DNA from: Paenarthrobacter aurescens TC1
GTDB taxonomy: Bacteria > Actinomycetota > Actinomycetes > Actinomycetales > Micrococcaceae
Length of the DNA: 64,000 bases
Reading direction: 5' to 3'
Assembly: GCA_000014925.1 (NCBI GenBank)
Contig: CP000474.1
Location: forward strand, 930,001 to 994,000
The notes under the pieces were generated by a model. The model saw only the letters and a list, made by a program, of their open reading frames with translations. It was not told where the DNA came from and did no database searches. Positions 40,515 through 50,177 of this stretch are shown one piece after another. Made by a program: the position numbers and the translations under genes. Each line of letters opens with the position of its first letter. The first letter of the stretch is position 1.

Positions 40515-42260
40515 TTAGCTGGCTGTTAGCCAGATTGTCTCCCCCGAGCCTAGTAGATCAGCGACCATGAGATCAGCGCCGACTTCCGCCGCGGAGCTCC
40601 GCAGGATGGTTTCGCCTGCCGGGAGCGGCATTGCCTCGGCCCCGACGTTCAAAATCACCAGGGTGTTGCCGTTAAGGTAGGCGAGCGAGGTCTCGCTGCA
40701 GTAGTCCTCTACCCAGGCGAGGGAGCCTTCTCCGAGGCGGTGCGTGGTGCGGAGCTCGAGCATCCGGCGGTACAGGTTAAGGTGCGACGCCGGATCCGCC
40801 TCTTGCTTGTCCCTTGCCAAGGCGGGCCAGGACTCGGGCTGGGGCAGCCATGGGTCCAGGCCGCTGCCGAACCCTGAGTGGGGTTCGGACGAACGCCAGG
40901 GGAGCGGCACGCGGCAGCCGTCGCGGCCGATGCGGGCTCCGCCGGTGCGGGCGAACGTTGGATCTTGGCGCATGCTGCCGGGAATGCTGGAGGAATCCGG
41001 GAGCCCGAGCTCTTCGCCTTGGTAGAGGTAGGCGCCGCCGGGAAGGCCCAGCATGAACATGGTGGCCGCGGCAGCCCGTCGTCGTCCGAGGTGTTCGTTG
41101 GGTTGCACGTCGTCAGGGCCGATGCCGTCGCCGTCGCGGGGTCCTGGTCCGTCGTAGCCGAACCGTGAAACGTGCCGGACAACATCGTGGTTGGACAGCA
41201 CCCAGGTGCTCGGGGCGCCCACGGCGTCCAAGGAGATCAGGGAGTCCGTGATGATGTGGCGCAGACGGTTCACGTCCAGTCCTGCGTGCAGGTAGGGGAA
41301 GTTGAAGGCCTGGTGCATTTCGTCGGGTCGGACCCACTGTGCCAGCCGGGGGAGCGGGTCCACATTGGCTTCAGCGCAGAGGATGCGGTCCGGTCCGTAC
41401 TCTTCCAGAATGGAGCGCCAGCGACGGTAGATATCGTGCAGGGCGGGCTGGCCGAACATGGGAGCGTCCTGGCCCGGGAAGCCTTCGGAGCTGTTGCCAT
41501 CTGCGCGGCCACCCCAGTCAGGGAGTCCGGCTGCCTTGACCAGGGCGTGCGCGACGTCCACCCGGAAGCCGGAGATGCCGCGGTCCAGCCAGAAGCGGAG
41601 GACGCGTTCAAACTCGGCATGGACGGCAGGGTTGTCCCAGTTGAAGTCCGGCTGCGAGGAATCGAAGAGGTGCAGGAACCATTGGCCGGGCTTGCCGCTC
41701 GGCTCGATGACGCGCGTCCATGCCGGTCCGCCGAAGTGCGATTGCCAGTTGTTGGGAGGCTCGTTGCCGTCGGGTCCTCGGCCGTCCCGGAAGATGAACA
41801 TATCCCGCTCGGGGCTGTTGGCACCGGCAGTAAGCGCTGCTTGGAAGGTGACGTGCTGGTCGGAACAGTGGTTGGGGACGAGGTCCGCGATGACACGCAG
41901 GTTGAGCCTGTTGGCCTCTGCGATGAGGGCATCGAAGTCGGTCAGGGTGCCGAAGAGGGGATCGACGTCGCAGTAGTCGCTGACGTCGTATCCGGCGTCC
42001 CGCTGGGGTGAACGGTAGAAGGGCGACAACCACACGGCGTCGACGCCCAACGTCGCCAACTGCGGAAGCTCGGCGGTGATGCCCGCCAAGTCTCCTACGC
42101 CGTCGCCATTGAGGTCGCGGAAGGACCGCGGATAAATCTGGTAGATCACAGCGGACCGCCACCATCCGTGCGACGTCGAGGCGTCGTGGACGGGGGTCAC
42201 GTGCGTGAAAGCTGCAGTGGGCTCGTGGGTCGCAACCGAGAGCAATGAGTCAACGGACAT
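40515..42260 (-). CDS. GH13 alpha-glucosidase (oligo-1,6-/maltodextrin glucosidase type)
   Basis: 581 residues. WWRSAVIYQIYPRSFRDLNGDG opens the barrel as in the GH13_23/30 enzymes (quoted in part: VIYQIYPRSF); catalytic regions are ADLVPNHCSDQH, GFRVDVAHALVK, CAEANVDPL and LSNHDVVRH. It should release glucose from the non-reducing ends of imported maltodextrins in the cytoplasm. ATG 42260 gives the family-like N-terminus; the open frame extends upstream to 42368 across a LacI-type operator, so that extension is unlikely. Divergent from malE. Confidence 0.9.
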   Translation of the reverse strand: MSVDSLLSVATHEPTAAFTHVTPVHDASTSHGWWRSAVIYQIYPRSFRDLNGDGVGDLAGITAELPQLATLGVDAVWLSPFYRSPQRDAGYDVSDYCDVDPLFGTLTDFDALIAEANRLNLRVIADLVPNHCSDQHVTFQAALTAGANSPERDMFIFRDGRGPDGNEPPNNWQSHFGGPAWTRVIEPSGKPGQWFLHLFDSSQPDFNWDNPAVHAEFERVLRFWLDRGISGFRVDVAHALVKAAGLPDWGGRADGNSSEGFPGQDAPMFGQPALHDIYRRWRSILEEYGPDRILCAEANVDPLPRLAQWVRPDEMHQAFNFPYLHAGLDVNRLRHIITDSLISLDAVGAPSTWVLSNHDVVRHVSRFGYDGPGPRDGDGIGPDDVQPNEHLGRRRAAAATMFMLGLPGGAYLYQGEELGLPDSSSIPGSMRQDPTFARTGGARIGRDGCRVPLPWRSSEPHSGFGSGLDPWLPQPESWPALARDKQEADPASHLNLYRRMLELRTTHRLGEGSLAWVEDYCSETSLAYLNGNTLVILNVGAEAMPLPAGETILRSSAAEVGADLMVADLLGSGETIWLTAS

Positions 42261-42290
42261 GAACACATCGTAGAAGAGATTCTGCAGAGT

Positions 42291-42304
42291 TGTAAACGCT
42301 TCCA
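42291..42304. promoter_or_regulatory. LacI-type operator 1 (alpha-glucosidase side)
   Basis: TGTAAACGCTTCCA, a near-palindrome with central CG, matching the LacI-family pattern TGNAAACGCTTNCA. It lies 31-44 nt before the alpha-glucosidase start on the minus strand. Confidence 0.8.
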
Positions 42305-42377
42305 GTCCTAAGGATGCTGTCTTTGCTTTGGTCACGAAGCGCGAGCTTTTCAAATTCGCATTCAGCACTGTAGTGTG

Positions 42378-42391
42378 TGGAAACGCTTGCA
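42378..42391. promoter_or_regulatory. LacI-type operator 2 (malE side)
   Basis: TGGAAACGCTTGCA, same consensus as the copy at 42291, centred 87 bp away and 80 nt before the malE start. The pair probably lets one repressor control both divergent transcription units. Confidence 0.82.
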
Positions 42392-42470
42392 GTTTGTGAG
42401 CAATGTCACCGGCGATGCGACGGGTTTAGAGCCCTTGCCGTCGAAGCAAAGAAGAACGGAAGGGACACCA

Positions 42471-43769
42471 ATGAAGGTGCACAATACCCTCGCGACTCAA
42501 ACCACCCGGCGTGTTTTTGCCGCCGGGGCGATCTCCGTGGCCGCAGCCCTGGCGCTGACCGCCTGCGGTGGAAGCGCCTCCACCGCACCCAGTTCGGATG
42601 CTACAAAACCGGACCTCAAGGCTGCTGGAGCCGGTGCCATCACCATGTGGGTTGACGCCGAGCGCTCTCCGGCCCTGAAGGACATCACGGAGAAGTTCAA
42701 GTCCGATACCGGCATCGAAGTGAAGCTTGTGGTCAAGGACTTCGCCGCAGTGCGTGACGACTTCATCACCCAGGTACCCACCGGCCAGGGGCCGGACTTG
42801 ATTGTTGGACCCCACGACTGGATTGGAAAGTTCGTCCAGAACGGTGTGATTGCTCCCGTCGAACTGGGCGACAAAGCCGCACAGTTCCAGGATTCCTCCA
42901 TCAAGGCCATGACCTACAACGGCGCCGTTTATGGTGTCCCGTACGCCATCGAGAACATCGCCTTGCTGCGCAACACCAGCATCGTGGACAGCAAGGCTGC
43001 CACGCTGGACGAAGTAGTGGCCAACGGCAAGAAGGCCGTTGCGGACGGCAAGGCCGCTTTCCCGTTCCTGGTGGGTATGGACCCGAAGCAGGGCGATCCG
43101 TACCACCTGTACCCGCTGCAGTCCTCCATGGGTTCACAGGTCTTCGGCAAGGGCGCCGATGGCGGATATGACGCAAAGCAGCTCCTCATCGGTGACGCTG
43201 CCGGCGTCGAATTCGCCAAGAAGCTGGCCGCTTGGGGCGACGCCGGTGAGAAGATCATCAACTCCAACATCACAGGTGACATTGCCAAGGAGAAGTTCCT
43301 GGCCGGGGAATCCCCGTACTTCCTGACGGGCCCATGGAACGTTCCTGACGTCCAGAAGAAGGGCATCAAGTTCGCCGTAGATGAGCTACCCACAGCCGGC
43401 GGCGAGCCTGCCCAGCCGTTCATCGGCGTCAACGGCTTCTTCATCAGCGCCAAGAGCGCCAACGCCTTGGCCACCAACGAGTTCGTCACCAACTACCTCA
43501 CCTCCGAGTCGGCACAGGATTCCATGTATGCGGCAGGCGGACGCCCGCCGGCATTGAAAGCCTCGTTCGAGAAGGCCGCCAGCGATCCCGTTGTGGAGGC
43601 GTTCGGAAAGATCGGTGCCACGGGCATCCCCATGCCGGCAATCCCTGAAATGAGCGCGGTGTGGGCTGATTGGGGCGCCACCGAGTTGGCCATCATCAAG
43701 GGCCAGGGCGATCCGGCTGAGGCTTGGACCAAGATGGCCGACAGCATCAAGTCCAAGATCGGCGGCTAG
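42471..43769 (+). CDS. malE: Maltose/maltodextrin ABC transporter substrate-binding lipoprotein
   Basis: 432 residues. Signal peptide with twin Arg near the start (QTTRRVFAAG) and lipobox LALTACGG, so lipid-anchored outside the membrane. The mature protein is an extracellular solute-binding family 1 fold: ITMWVDAERSPALKDI, FKSDTGIEVKLV, GQGPDLIVGPHDWIG, GVPYAIENIALLRN and TGPWNVPDV are typical of MalE. ATG 42471 has GGAAGGGA 5-7 nt upstream; an in-frame GTG at 42375 would lie in the operator. First gene of malE-malF-malG-GH13. Confidence 0.93.
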   Translation: MKVHNTLATQTTRRVFAAGAISVAAALALTACGGSASTAPSSDATKPDLKAAGAGAITMWVDAERSPALKDITEKFKSDTGIEVKLVVKDFAAVRDDFITQVPTGQGPDLIVGPHDWIGKFVQNGVIAPVELGDKAAQFQDSSIKAMTYNGAVYGVPYAIENIALLRNTSIVDSKAATLDEVVANGKKAVADGKAAFPFLVGMDPKQGDPYHLYPLQSSMGSQVFGKGADGGYDAKQLLIGDAAGVEFAKKLAAWGDAGEKIINSNITGDIAKEKFLAGESPYFLTGPWNVPDVQKKGIKFAVDELPTAGGEPAQPFIGVNGFFISAKSANALATNEFVTNYLTSESAQDSMYAAGGRPPALKASFEKAASDPVVEAFGKIGATGIPMPAIPEMSAVWADWGATELAIIKGQGDPAEAWTKMADSIKSKIGG

Positions 43770-43802
43770 CACCACAACCGGATAACTCCACCGGTCTGCC
43801 CC

Positions 43803-43831
43803 GGGCCGGGCGGCAATCCACCGCCCGGCCC
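43803..43831 (+). terminator. Intercistronic hairpin between malE and malF
   Basis: GGGCCGGGCGG (43803-43813) and CCGCCCGGCCC (43821-43831) pair perfectly with a 7-nt loop. No T-run follows, so it more likely stabilises malE mRNA or attenuates malF than ends all transcription. Confidence 0.7.
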
Positions 43832-43866
43832 TGCCTGCCGCCAACCGCTTCACCCAAGGATCCACA

Positions 43867-45525
43867 ATGCCAAAACCAGACCTCCGCGAACTGCCAGCCA
43901 CCCAAGGCCAACCGACCCCGGAACAGCCCGTCAGCAGCGGCGCCCGCCCCGGCAGCGGCGCCCGCCCCGCAGCCAAGCCCGCACGCCACCCGGATTCCCT
44001 CAAGGGCACCATCCTCAAGGTTGTCCTGTTGGGACTTGTGGACGCCTTTGCGGTGTACGTCCTGATGATGCTTTTCCTCAGCCAGTCCTGGGCCGCGCTG
44101 GCGGTATCGTCACTGGTGGTTCTGGCCATCAACTGGATCTACCTCCGCAAAGGTGGGCTACCGGCCAAGTACCTGGCTCCCGGTGTGCTGTTCCTGCTGG
44201 TGTTCCAGGTCCTGGTGGTGGTGTTCAGCGGTTACATCGCCTTCACCAACTACGGCGATGGGCACAACAGCACCAAAGACGATGCCATTTCGGCCATCCA
44301 GTTGACGGCCCAGAAGCGCGTCCCGGATTCGCCTGCATACAAGGCGTCCGTGCTCACCAAGGGCAACGGCTTCTATCTGCTGTTCACGGATCCGTCCGGT
44401 AAGGCACAACTCGGCAGCAGTGAGGATCCGCTCACCGAGGTCCCGGAGGCAGGCAAAGACTCAACGGGCAAGGCCAACTCCCTGCCGGGTTATGAGACGC
44501 TGAAGTTCCAGGAAATCGTGGCCAACCAGCAGGACATCCTGAAGATCACGGTCCCGGTTTCGGACGATCCCGCTGACGGCACCTTGCGCACAGCAGACGG
44601 AAGCACGGCGTACCAGTTCAAACCGGCGCTCAACTATGACGCCGCCACGGACACTTTCACGGATACCGAAACCGGCACAGAGTACCGCGATAACGGCAAG
44701 GGCGCTTTCGCCGACGCCAACGGCGAGACCCTGGCAACCGGCTGGAAGATCGACGTAGGCATGGACAACTTCGCCCGGGCCTTTACGGACCCCAGCCTTC
44801 GCGGGCCACTCCTGGGTGTGATCCTTTGGACGTTCACCTTCTCCATCGCATCCGTCGCGCTGACCTTCGTGATGGGCCTCTTCCTGGCCATCACATTCAA
44901 CCGTGAGGACCTCCGCGGCAAGAAGGCGTACAGGATCCTGATGATCCTGCCCTACGCGTTCCCCGCCTTCCTGTCCGGCTTGGTGTGGTCCGGCATCCTC
45001 AATCCCGAGTTCGGTTGGCTCAATCAAACACTGCTGGGCGGCGCGAACATCGGGTGGCTCACGGACCCTGTCCTGGCCAAGATCAGCGTGCTGGTGGTCA
45101 ATGTGTGGCTCGGCTTCCCGTACATGTTCCTGGTCTGCACCGGCGCCCTGCAGTCGCTGCCGTCCGAAATCGATGAGGCCGCCCGCATGGATGGAGCCTC
45201 GGCGTGGCGGGTGTTCCGGTCCATCAAGTTGCCACTGCTCCTGGTGTCCGTGGCACCGCTGCTGATCTCTTCCTTTGCCTTCAACTTCAACAACTTCAAC
45301 GTCATCTACATGCTGACCGGGGGCGGGCCGCGCTTCGCGGACACTGACCGCGATATCGGATCCACCGACATCCTGATCACGCTGGTGTACAAGGTGGCGT
45401 TCGGCCAAGGCACGGGGCGCGACTACGGCCTGGCCAGTGCGCTCGCCATCATCATTTTCATCATCGTGGCCACCATTTCGGCCATCAGCTTCAAGCAGAC
45501 CAAAGCACTCGAGGACGTGAACTGA
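43867..45525 (+). CDS. malF: Maltose ABC transporter permease MalF
   Basis: 552 residues. A Pro/Ala-rich cytoplasmic N-terminus leads into three helices (about residues 48-130), followed by a ~180-residue extracytoplasmic domain as in E. coli MalF, then the five-helix permease core. The EAA loop reads EIDEAARMDGASAWRVFRSI, which contacts the ATPase. Its TGA overlaps the malG ATG by one base. Confidence 0.93.
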   Translation: MPKPDLRELPATQGQPTPEQPVSSGARPGSGARPAAKPARHPDSLKGTILKVVLLGLVDAFAVYVLMMLFLSQSWAALAVSSLVVLAINWIYLRKGGLPAKYLAPGVLFLLVFQVLVVVFSGYIAFTNYGDGHNSTKDDAISAIQLTAQKRVPDSPAYKASVLTKGNGFYLLFTDPSGKAQLGSSEDPLTEVPEAGKDSTGKANSLPGYETLKFQEIVANQQDILKITVPVSDDPADGTLRTADGSTAYQFKPALNYDAATDTFTDTETGTEYRDNGKGAFADANGETLATGWKIDVGMDNFARAFTDPSLRGPLLGVILWTFTFSIASVALTFVMGLFLAITFNREDLRGKKAYRILMILPYAFPAFLSGLVWSGILNPEFGWLNQTLLGGANIGWLTDPVLAKISVLVVNVWLGFPYMFLVCTGALQSLPSEIDEAARMDGASAWRVFRSIKLPLLLVSVAPLLISSFAFNFNNFNVIYMLTGGGPRFADTDRDIGSTDILITLVYKVAFGQGTGRDYGLASALAIIIFIIVATISAISFKQTKALEDVN

Positions 45526-46457
45526 TGAGCGTACGCACACTCGCCTCCAGCAAGGAAACAACGTTCGACGGCGGCCCATTGCCGCTGGCGCCTACACGAC
45601 GTCCGTTCGGGGTCTGGTTCAAGGACAAAGGCTGGCGGCATGTGGTGGGCATCGTCACCACGATCTTCGCCGTGTTTCCGCTCCTGTATGTACTGTCCGC
45701 TGCCCTGGATTCCAACGGCACCCTGGTAGGTTCCAACGGCCTCTTCTCCAGGTTCGATACCGGCAACTTCGTGGCACTCTTCAGCGACCCCACCCGGCCT
45801 TTCGGCCGATGGTTCGTGAACACTTTGGTGATTGGTACGGTAACGTCCGCCGCCACCGTTTTCCTCGGCGCCATGGCCGCGTACGCGTTCTCCCGCATGC
45901 GCTTCAAAGGCCGCCGGATGGGATTGTTGACCCTCCTCTTGCTGCAGATGTTCCCGCAACTGTTGGCCGTCGTCGCGATCTTCCTGCTCCTGAGCGGCAT
46001 CTCGCAAGTGATCCCCGCCCTGGGGTTGGGCAGCCAGCTGGGCCTCATCATGGTGTACCTCGGCGGTGCGCTGGGCGTGAACACGTATCTGATGTACGGG
46101 TTCTTCAATACAGTTCCTCAGTCCCTGGACGAAGCCGCGAAGATCGACGGTGCCAGCCATGTCCAGATCTTCTTCGGCATCATCCTGCGCCTGGTCACCC
46201 CGATCCTCGCTGTTGTGGGTCTCTTGGCGTTCATTGGCATCTCCAGCGAATTCGTCATCGCCAGCGTTGTCCTCACCGATCCTGACAGCCAGACACTCGC
46301 CGTCGGGCTCTACTCCTACGTAGCCCAGCAGCGCTCCGAAAATTGGGGCGTCTTCGCAGCAGGCGCCGTCATCGCGGCCATACCTGTCATGGCCTTGTTC
46401 CTCTTCCTGCAGAAGTACATCGTCAGCGGCCTCACCGCCGGCTCAGTGAAAGGCTGA
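45525..46457 (+). CDS. malG: Maltose ABC transporter permease MalG
   Basis: 310 residues, six transmembrane helices. The EAA motif is SLDEAAKIDGASHVQIFFGI. The conserved GL-T-GSVKG end matches MalG, whose C-terminal tail enters the ATPase dimer. Starts at TGATG with malF. Forms the membrane pore with MalF; the ATPase is not encoded in this cluster. Confidence 0.93.
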   Translation: MSVRTLASSKETTFDGGPLPLAPTRRPFGVWFKDKGWRHVVGIVTTIFAVFPLLYVLSAALDSNGTLVGSNGLFSRFDTGNFVALFSDPTRPFGRWFVNTLVIGTVTSAATVFLGAMAAYAFSRMRFKGRRMGLLTLLLLQMFPQLLAVVAIFLLLSGISQVIPALGLGSQLGLIMVYLGGALGVNTYLMYGFFNTVPQSLDEAAKIDGASHVQIFFGIILRLVTPILAVVGLLAFIGISSEFVIASVVLTDPDSQTLAVGLYSYVAQQRSENWGVFAAGAVIAAIPVMALFLFLQKYIVSGLTAGSVKG

Positions 46458-46459
46458 CC

Positions 46460-48382
46460 ATGCCCATCGCCCTTCCGCACCATGACGGATCCGGACTTCA
46501 TGCTCCCCACGCCGTGTCCCTTGGCGATACCGTCCGGCTCCGGGTGCGTGTCCCACAGGGGTGGGGTCCGGCGTCGAAGGTTTGGGTCCGGTCCGTCCAG
46601 GACGGCGAGCCGCGCTACGACGCTGCGATCCGGCTCGGTTCGGCTGATGGCTGGGACTGGTGGGAAGCGGCGATGCTCGTGGCAAACCCGGTGACCAAGT
46701 ACCGCTTCTTGCTGGAAGTCACTGAAACGCACGACGACGATGCTGCCGCCACCGTGGCGAGTGGAAGCACCGTTGGGCGGCGCTACTGGAACCTCAACGC
46801 CCAAGGCCTGTTCCGACGGGACGTTTCCGACTCGGCGGACTTCAGGCTGACGGCGTTTGCCCCGGCTCCGGATTGGCTGCGTAAGGGCACTATGTACCAG
46901 GTGTTTCCTGACAGGTTTGCCCGTTCCGCCCAAGCGGGGGACCACCCCACGCCCGATTGGGCTATCGCATGTTCCTGGGACACTCCGGTGGTGGGGACGG
47001 GCGCGCAGGCACCCACCCAGTTCTATGGGGGAGACCTTCCCGGGATTACGGGCAAACTTGGCCACTTGCAGGACTTGGGCGTGGATATCCTCTACCTGAC
47101 GCCTTTCTTCCCCGCACGCTCCAACCACCGCTACGATGCGTCCACCTTCGATTCCGTAGACCCGCTCCTGGGCGGAGACCAGGCCCTGGTGGACTTGGTA
47201 GAGGCCGCACACGCGCGCGGAATCAAAGTCATAGGGGACCTCACCGCGAACCACTCCGGCGACGCCCACGAGTGGTTCGTCAAGGCGCTCGTCGATCCCG
47301 GCTCGGAGGAAGCCGGCTACTACTACTTCAGCGCCGACCATTCCATCTACGAGTCCTGGTGGGGCGTGCCGTCACTGCCCAAGTTCAACTGGTCCTCGGA
47401 GGCACTCCGCCGACGTTTCGTGACGGACGATGATTCCGTGGTGGCCCGCTGGCTTAAGCCGCCGTTCAACCTGGATGGCTGGAGGATCGACGTCGGCAAC
47501 ATGACCGGCCGTCTGGGCGCGGTGGACCTCAACCATGACGTGGCCCGGCTCATTGCGGACAGGGTGCGCGAGATAAACCCGAACGCTGCTTTGCTGGCGG
47601 AGTCCACCTCCGATGCCTCCCCGGACTTCACGGGCGAGCACTGGCAGGGAGCCATGACATACTCCCACCTGACCCGGCCGCTGTGGTCCTGGCTCGCGAA
47701 AGACGCGCCGAACGTCAACTTCTTTGGCTCACCCCAATCCGGTCCCAACAAGATCGATGCTGAGGACGTCCTCGCAACACATCAGGACCTCGCCGCGGGA
47801 TTTAGCTGGAGTGTGCGACAAAACAACATGAACGCCCTCAACACGCACGACACTGCGCGGGCGGCAACGGTGATGATCGACGGCGGCCCTGCCGTGGGTG
47901 CCGCCCTCACCTTCTGCCTTCCAGGAGTTCCGGTCATGTTTGCCGGCGATGAGTTCGGACTCGAAGGCTTCAACGGCGAGGACTCCAGGACGCCCATGCC
48001 GTGGGCTGAGAGCAACCACGTGCTGACGGACATGCGATCCCTCTACGCCAACCTTGCGCGGCTGCGCAGGGAACTGCCGCCGCTGATCGAAGGCGGGGTG
48101 CGCTGGCTGCACGCCGAGGGCGACGCCATGGTTTTTGTCCGTGAAACGGCAGAGTCATCAGTGCTGGTGTTCGTCGCAAGGGACACGGCAGAGGTGGTCC
48201 TCGACAACTCAGTCCTCTCCAACGGGCAGCTGGAAGCGTTGCTTGCCTCGCCACTGCACCACTCCGGAACAGTGAGCTCCGCACCCGCCGGTCCATCCGG
48301 CGTCGACGGTGTTTGCCTACGAGCCGAAGGTACCTCCGCAGGAATCTGGGCGCTGCCGGGGATGGTGCTCCCCACCGGATAG
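46460..48382 (+). CDS. GH13 cyclomaltodextrinase/neopullulanase-like glycosidase
   Basis: 640 residues. An N-terminal beta domain (about 1-130) precedes a barrel with MYQVFPDRFARS, LTPFFPARSNHRYDASTF, GDLTANHSGDAHEWF, GWRIDVGNM (nucleophile Asp), LLAESTSDASPDF (acid Glu) and LNTHDTAR (third Asp). These fit intracellular enzymes that open or shorten maltodextrins taken up by MalEFG. ATG 46460 is 2 nt after the malG stop, with AAAGG 7 nt upstream. Substrate preference cannot be read. Confidence 0.88.
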   Translation: MPIALPHHDGSGLHAPHAVSLGDTVRLRVRVPQGWGPASKVWVRSVQDGEPRYDAAIRLGSADGWDWWEAAMLVANPVTKYRFLLEVTETHDDDAAATVASGSTVGRRYWNLNAQGLFRRDVSDSADFRLTAFAPAPDWLRKGTMYQVFPDRFARSAQAGDHPTPDWAIACSWDTPVVGTGAQAPTQFYGGDLPGITGKLGHLQDLGVDILYLTPFFPARSNHRYDASTFDSVDPLLGGDQALVDLVEAAHARGIKVIGDLTANHSGDAHEWFVKALVDPGSEEAGYYYFSADHSIYESWWGVPSLPKFNWSSEALRRRFVTDDDSVVARWLKPPFNLDGWRIDVGNMTGRLGAVDLNHDVARLIADRVREINPNAALLAESTSDASPDFTGEHWQGAMTYSHLTRPLWSWLAKDAPNVNFFGSPQSGPNKIDAEDVLATHQDLAAGFSWSVRQNNMNALNTHDTARAATVMIDGGPAVGAALTFCLPGVPVMFAGDEFGLEGFNGEDSRTPMPWAESNHVLTDMRSLYANLARLRRELPPLIEGGVRWLHAEGDAMVFVRETAESSVLVFVARDTAEVVLDNSVLSNGQLEALLASPLHHSGTVSSAPAGPSGVDGVCLRAEGTSAGIWALPGMVLPTG

Positions 48383-48494
48383 CCGGCGGCTGTGGCCGTG
48401 CTCTGCCGTTCTGTGCTGGCTAGACTGTGAGCACTAAAACACTGCGAAGACTGCCGGTTTGGCGTGTCCGCGGTGCGTACGTGGAGGGACCACT

Positions 48495-49958
48495 GTGTCG
48501 GACGAAACGGCTATGGCCGGAACATCAGAGGAAAGCATCAACACCCGGACGGCGGGCCACCGTGAACCTTCACGGCCCTCGACAGGCCAACAAGTATTCC
48601 TGGCAGAGCTCGCGGCCGGACTTCGTGCCGGGCAGGTGGCCGACGATGAAGAAACCCTCACCGTGTACTCCGTGGATCAAGGACCGCTACTGGAGCGGCA
48701 CCTGCCCCTCGCTGTGGTGTGGGCCGAGTCCGTGGAAGACGTGCAACACATCGTTCGGAGCTGCGCGGCCCACCAGGTGCCCATCGTCGCCCGGGGTGCC
48801 GGAACCGGCGTCTCCGGGGGAGCGCACGCCACCCAAGGCTGCATCGTCCTGGGCTTGGAACGGATGAACCGCATCCTGGACCTCAACCCCGACGACGAGA
48901 CCGCCGTCGTCGAACCCGGCGTCATCAACGCCGACCTCAACACTGCCGCCGCCGAACACGGGCTCATGTACGCGCCCGACCCGGCCAGCTACAAAATGTC
49001 CACCATCGGCGGCAACGTGGCCACCAACGCCGGAGGACTTCGGTGCGCCAAATACGGCGTGACGCGCGACTCCGTGCTGGCCCTCGACGTCGTCATGGCC
49101 GACGGCTCACTGATGCACACGGGCCACCAAACCTTCAAAGGCGTCGCGGGCTACGACCTCACCGCGCTGCTGGTGGGCTCCGAAGGAACCCTGGGGATCG
49201 TGGTGGGAGTGACCGTTCGGCTCAAATACCTGCCGCGCGAAATTCACACGATCGCCGCGTTCTACCAAGACTTCCGCAGCGCCGCCGCCGGAGTGCTCGC
49301 AGTAGGCAAAGCCCGCGTTCAGCCCGCCATCATGGAACTCCTGGACAACGGCACCCTGGTGCAGCTCGACGAACTGAACGGCGGCGACCTCCAAAAGCGC
49401 GGCAAATCCCTGCTACTCATCCAGACCGACGGCTTCGGAGCGGCTGCAGAAGCCGACGTCGTCCGGCAAGTACTCGCCGACCGCGGCGCCACAGTCACCA
49501 CGGAAGCCAGCGAAGAAGCCGAAATGCTGGTGGAACTCCGCAGAAACAGCCGCGGCGTCGAAGTGGACGACGAATTCCGGGTCGGCGAAGACATCGCCGT
49601 CCCACGCTCGCGCCTGGTGGACTTCGTGGCCGAACTCGAAGCCATGGCCGCCCGATTCCAGGTTCGGCTCAAAGTCGTGGCACACGCCGGCGACGGAAAC
49701 CTGCACCCCACGTTCTGGATGGACCGCGTAGACCCCGCCACCGACGCCGACGCCCTCCAACGACTCAACGCAGCCCTGGACGAATCAATCCGCGTAGGCC
49801 TCGAAATGGGCGGCACCATCACAGGTGAGCACGGCGTGGGCCAATACAAGCTGCGTTGGCTCGGCCTGGAACAGCCCGAACCCGTGCGTGAGCTGCAGCG
49901 ACGGATCAAGGAATTGTTCGACCCGCAGGGGATTCTGAACCCGGGGAAGGCTATCTAG
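48495..49958 (+). CDS. FAD-linked 2-hydroxyacid oxidase (GlcD/D-lactate dehydrogenase type)
   Basis: 487 residues. The PCMH FAD-binding fold shows VVWAESVEDVQHIV, PIVARGAGTGVSGGA and the GGNVATNAGGLRCAKYG flavin segment; the C-terminal FAD-oxidase domain has VVAHAGDGNLHPTFW and GGTITGEHGVGQYKL, where the His and GEHG residues bind substrate. It should oxidise glycolate or D-lactate. GTG 48495 has GGAGGG 6 nt upstream. A single gene; no GlcE/GlcF partners follow. Two copies of the 32-bp repeat start 20 nt after its stop. Confidence 0.9.
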   Translation: MSDETAMAGTSEESINTRTAGHREPSRPSTGQQVFLAELAAGLRAGQVADDEETLTVYSVDQGPLLERHLPLAVVWAESVEDVQHIVRSCAAHQVPIVARGAGTGVSGGAHATQGCIVLGLERMNRILDLNPDDETAVVEPGVINADLNTAAAEHGLMYAPDPASYKMSTIGGNVATNAGGLRCAKYGVTRDSVLALDVVMADGSLMHTGHQTFKGVAGYDLTALLVGSEGTLGIVVGVTVRLKYLPREIHTIAAFYQDFRSAAAGVLAVGKARVQPAIMELLDNGTLVQLDELNGGDLQKRGKSLLLIQTDGFGAAAEADVVRQVLADRGATVTTEASEEAEMLVELRRNSRGVEVDDEFRVGEDIAVPRSRLVDFVAELEAMAARFQVRLKVVAHAGDGNLHPTFWMDRVDPATDADALQRLNAALDESIRVGLEMGGTITGEHGVGQYKLRWLGLEQPEPVRELQRRIKELFDPQGILNPGKAI

Positions 49959-49977
49959 ATCCGTGGTCCGGCCACGC

Positions 49978-50024
49978 TCTCTCACATCCCTCGTGTTTGG
50001 CCGTGACGCTCTCTCACATCCAAC
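49978..50024 (+). repeat. Array C: two copies of the 32-bp repeat core
   Basis: CTCTCTCACATCC occurs at 49978 and 50010, again exactly 32 bases apart, with spacer TCGTGTTTGGCC close to array A. It begins 20 nt after the stop of the preceding plus-strand gene; the second unit breaks off after about 15 bases. Confidence 0.9.
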
Positions 50025-50144
50025 CCTCCGGCGGACCACCTCAGCGCTTCTTGGTATTCCAGACGCGAAGTAGTCGTATTCCGACTCATAGCGCATCCAG
50101 CTTTTTGCCGCATTTACTTTCTACCGCTCTCCTCATAGTCTTAC

Positions 50145-50156
50145 TTGGTATACCAA
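50145..50156. promoter_or_regulatory. Palindromic operator TTGGTATACCAA upstream of the CynX-like transporter
   Basis: TTGGTATACCAA is a perfect 12-bp palindrome, 22 nt before the transporter start. This TGGT..ACCA shape is typical of FadR-type (FCD) GntR regulators, and one is encoded at 53486-54187. The link is inferred. Confidence 0.6.
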
Positions 50157-50177
50157 AGTTGCTATGAGGGGAATGAC

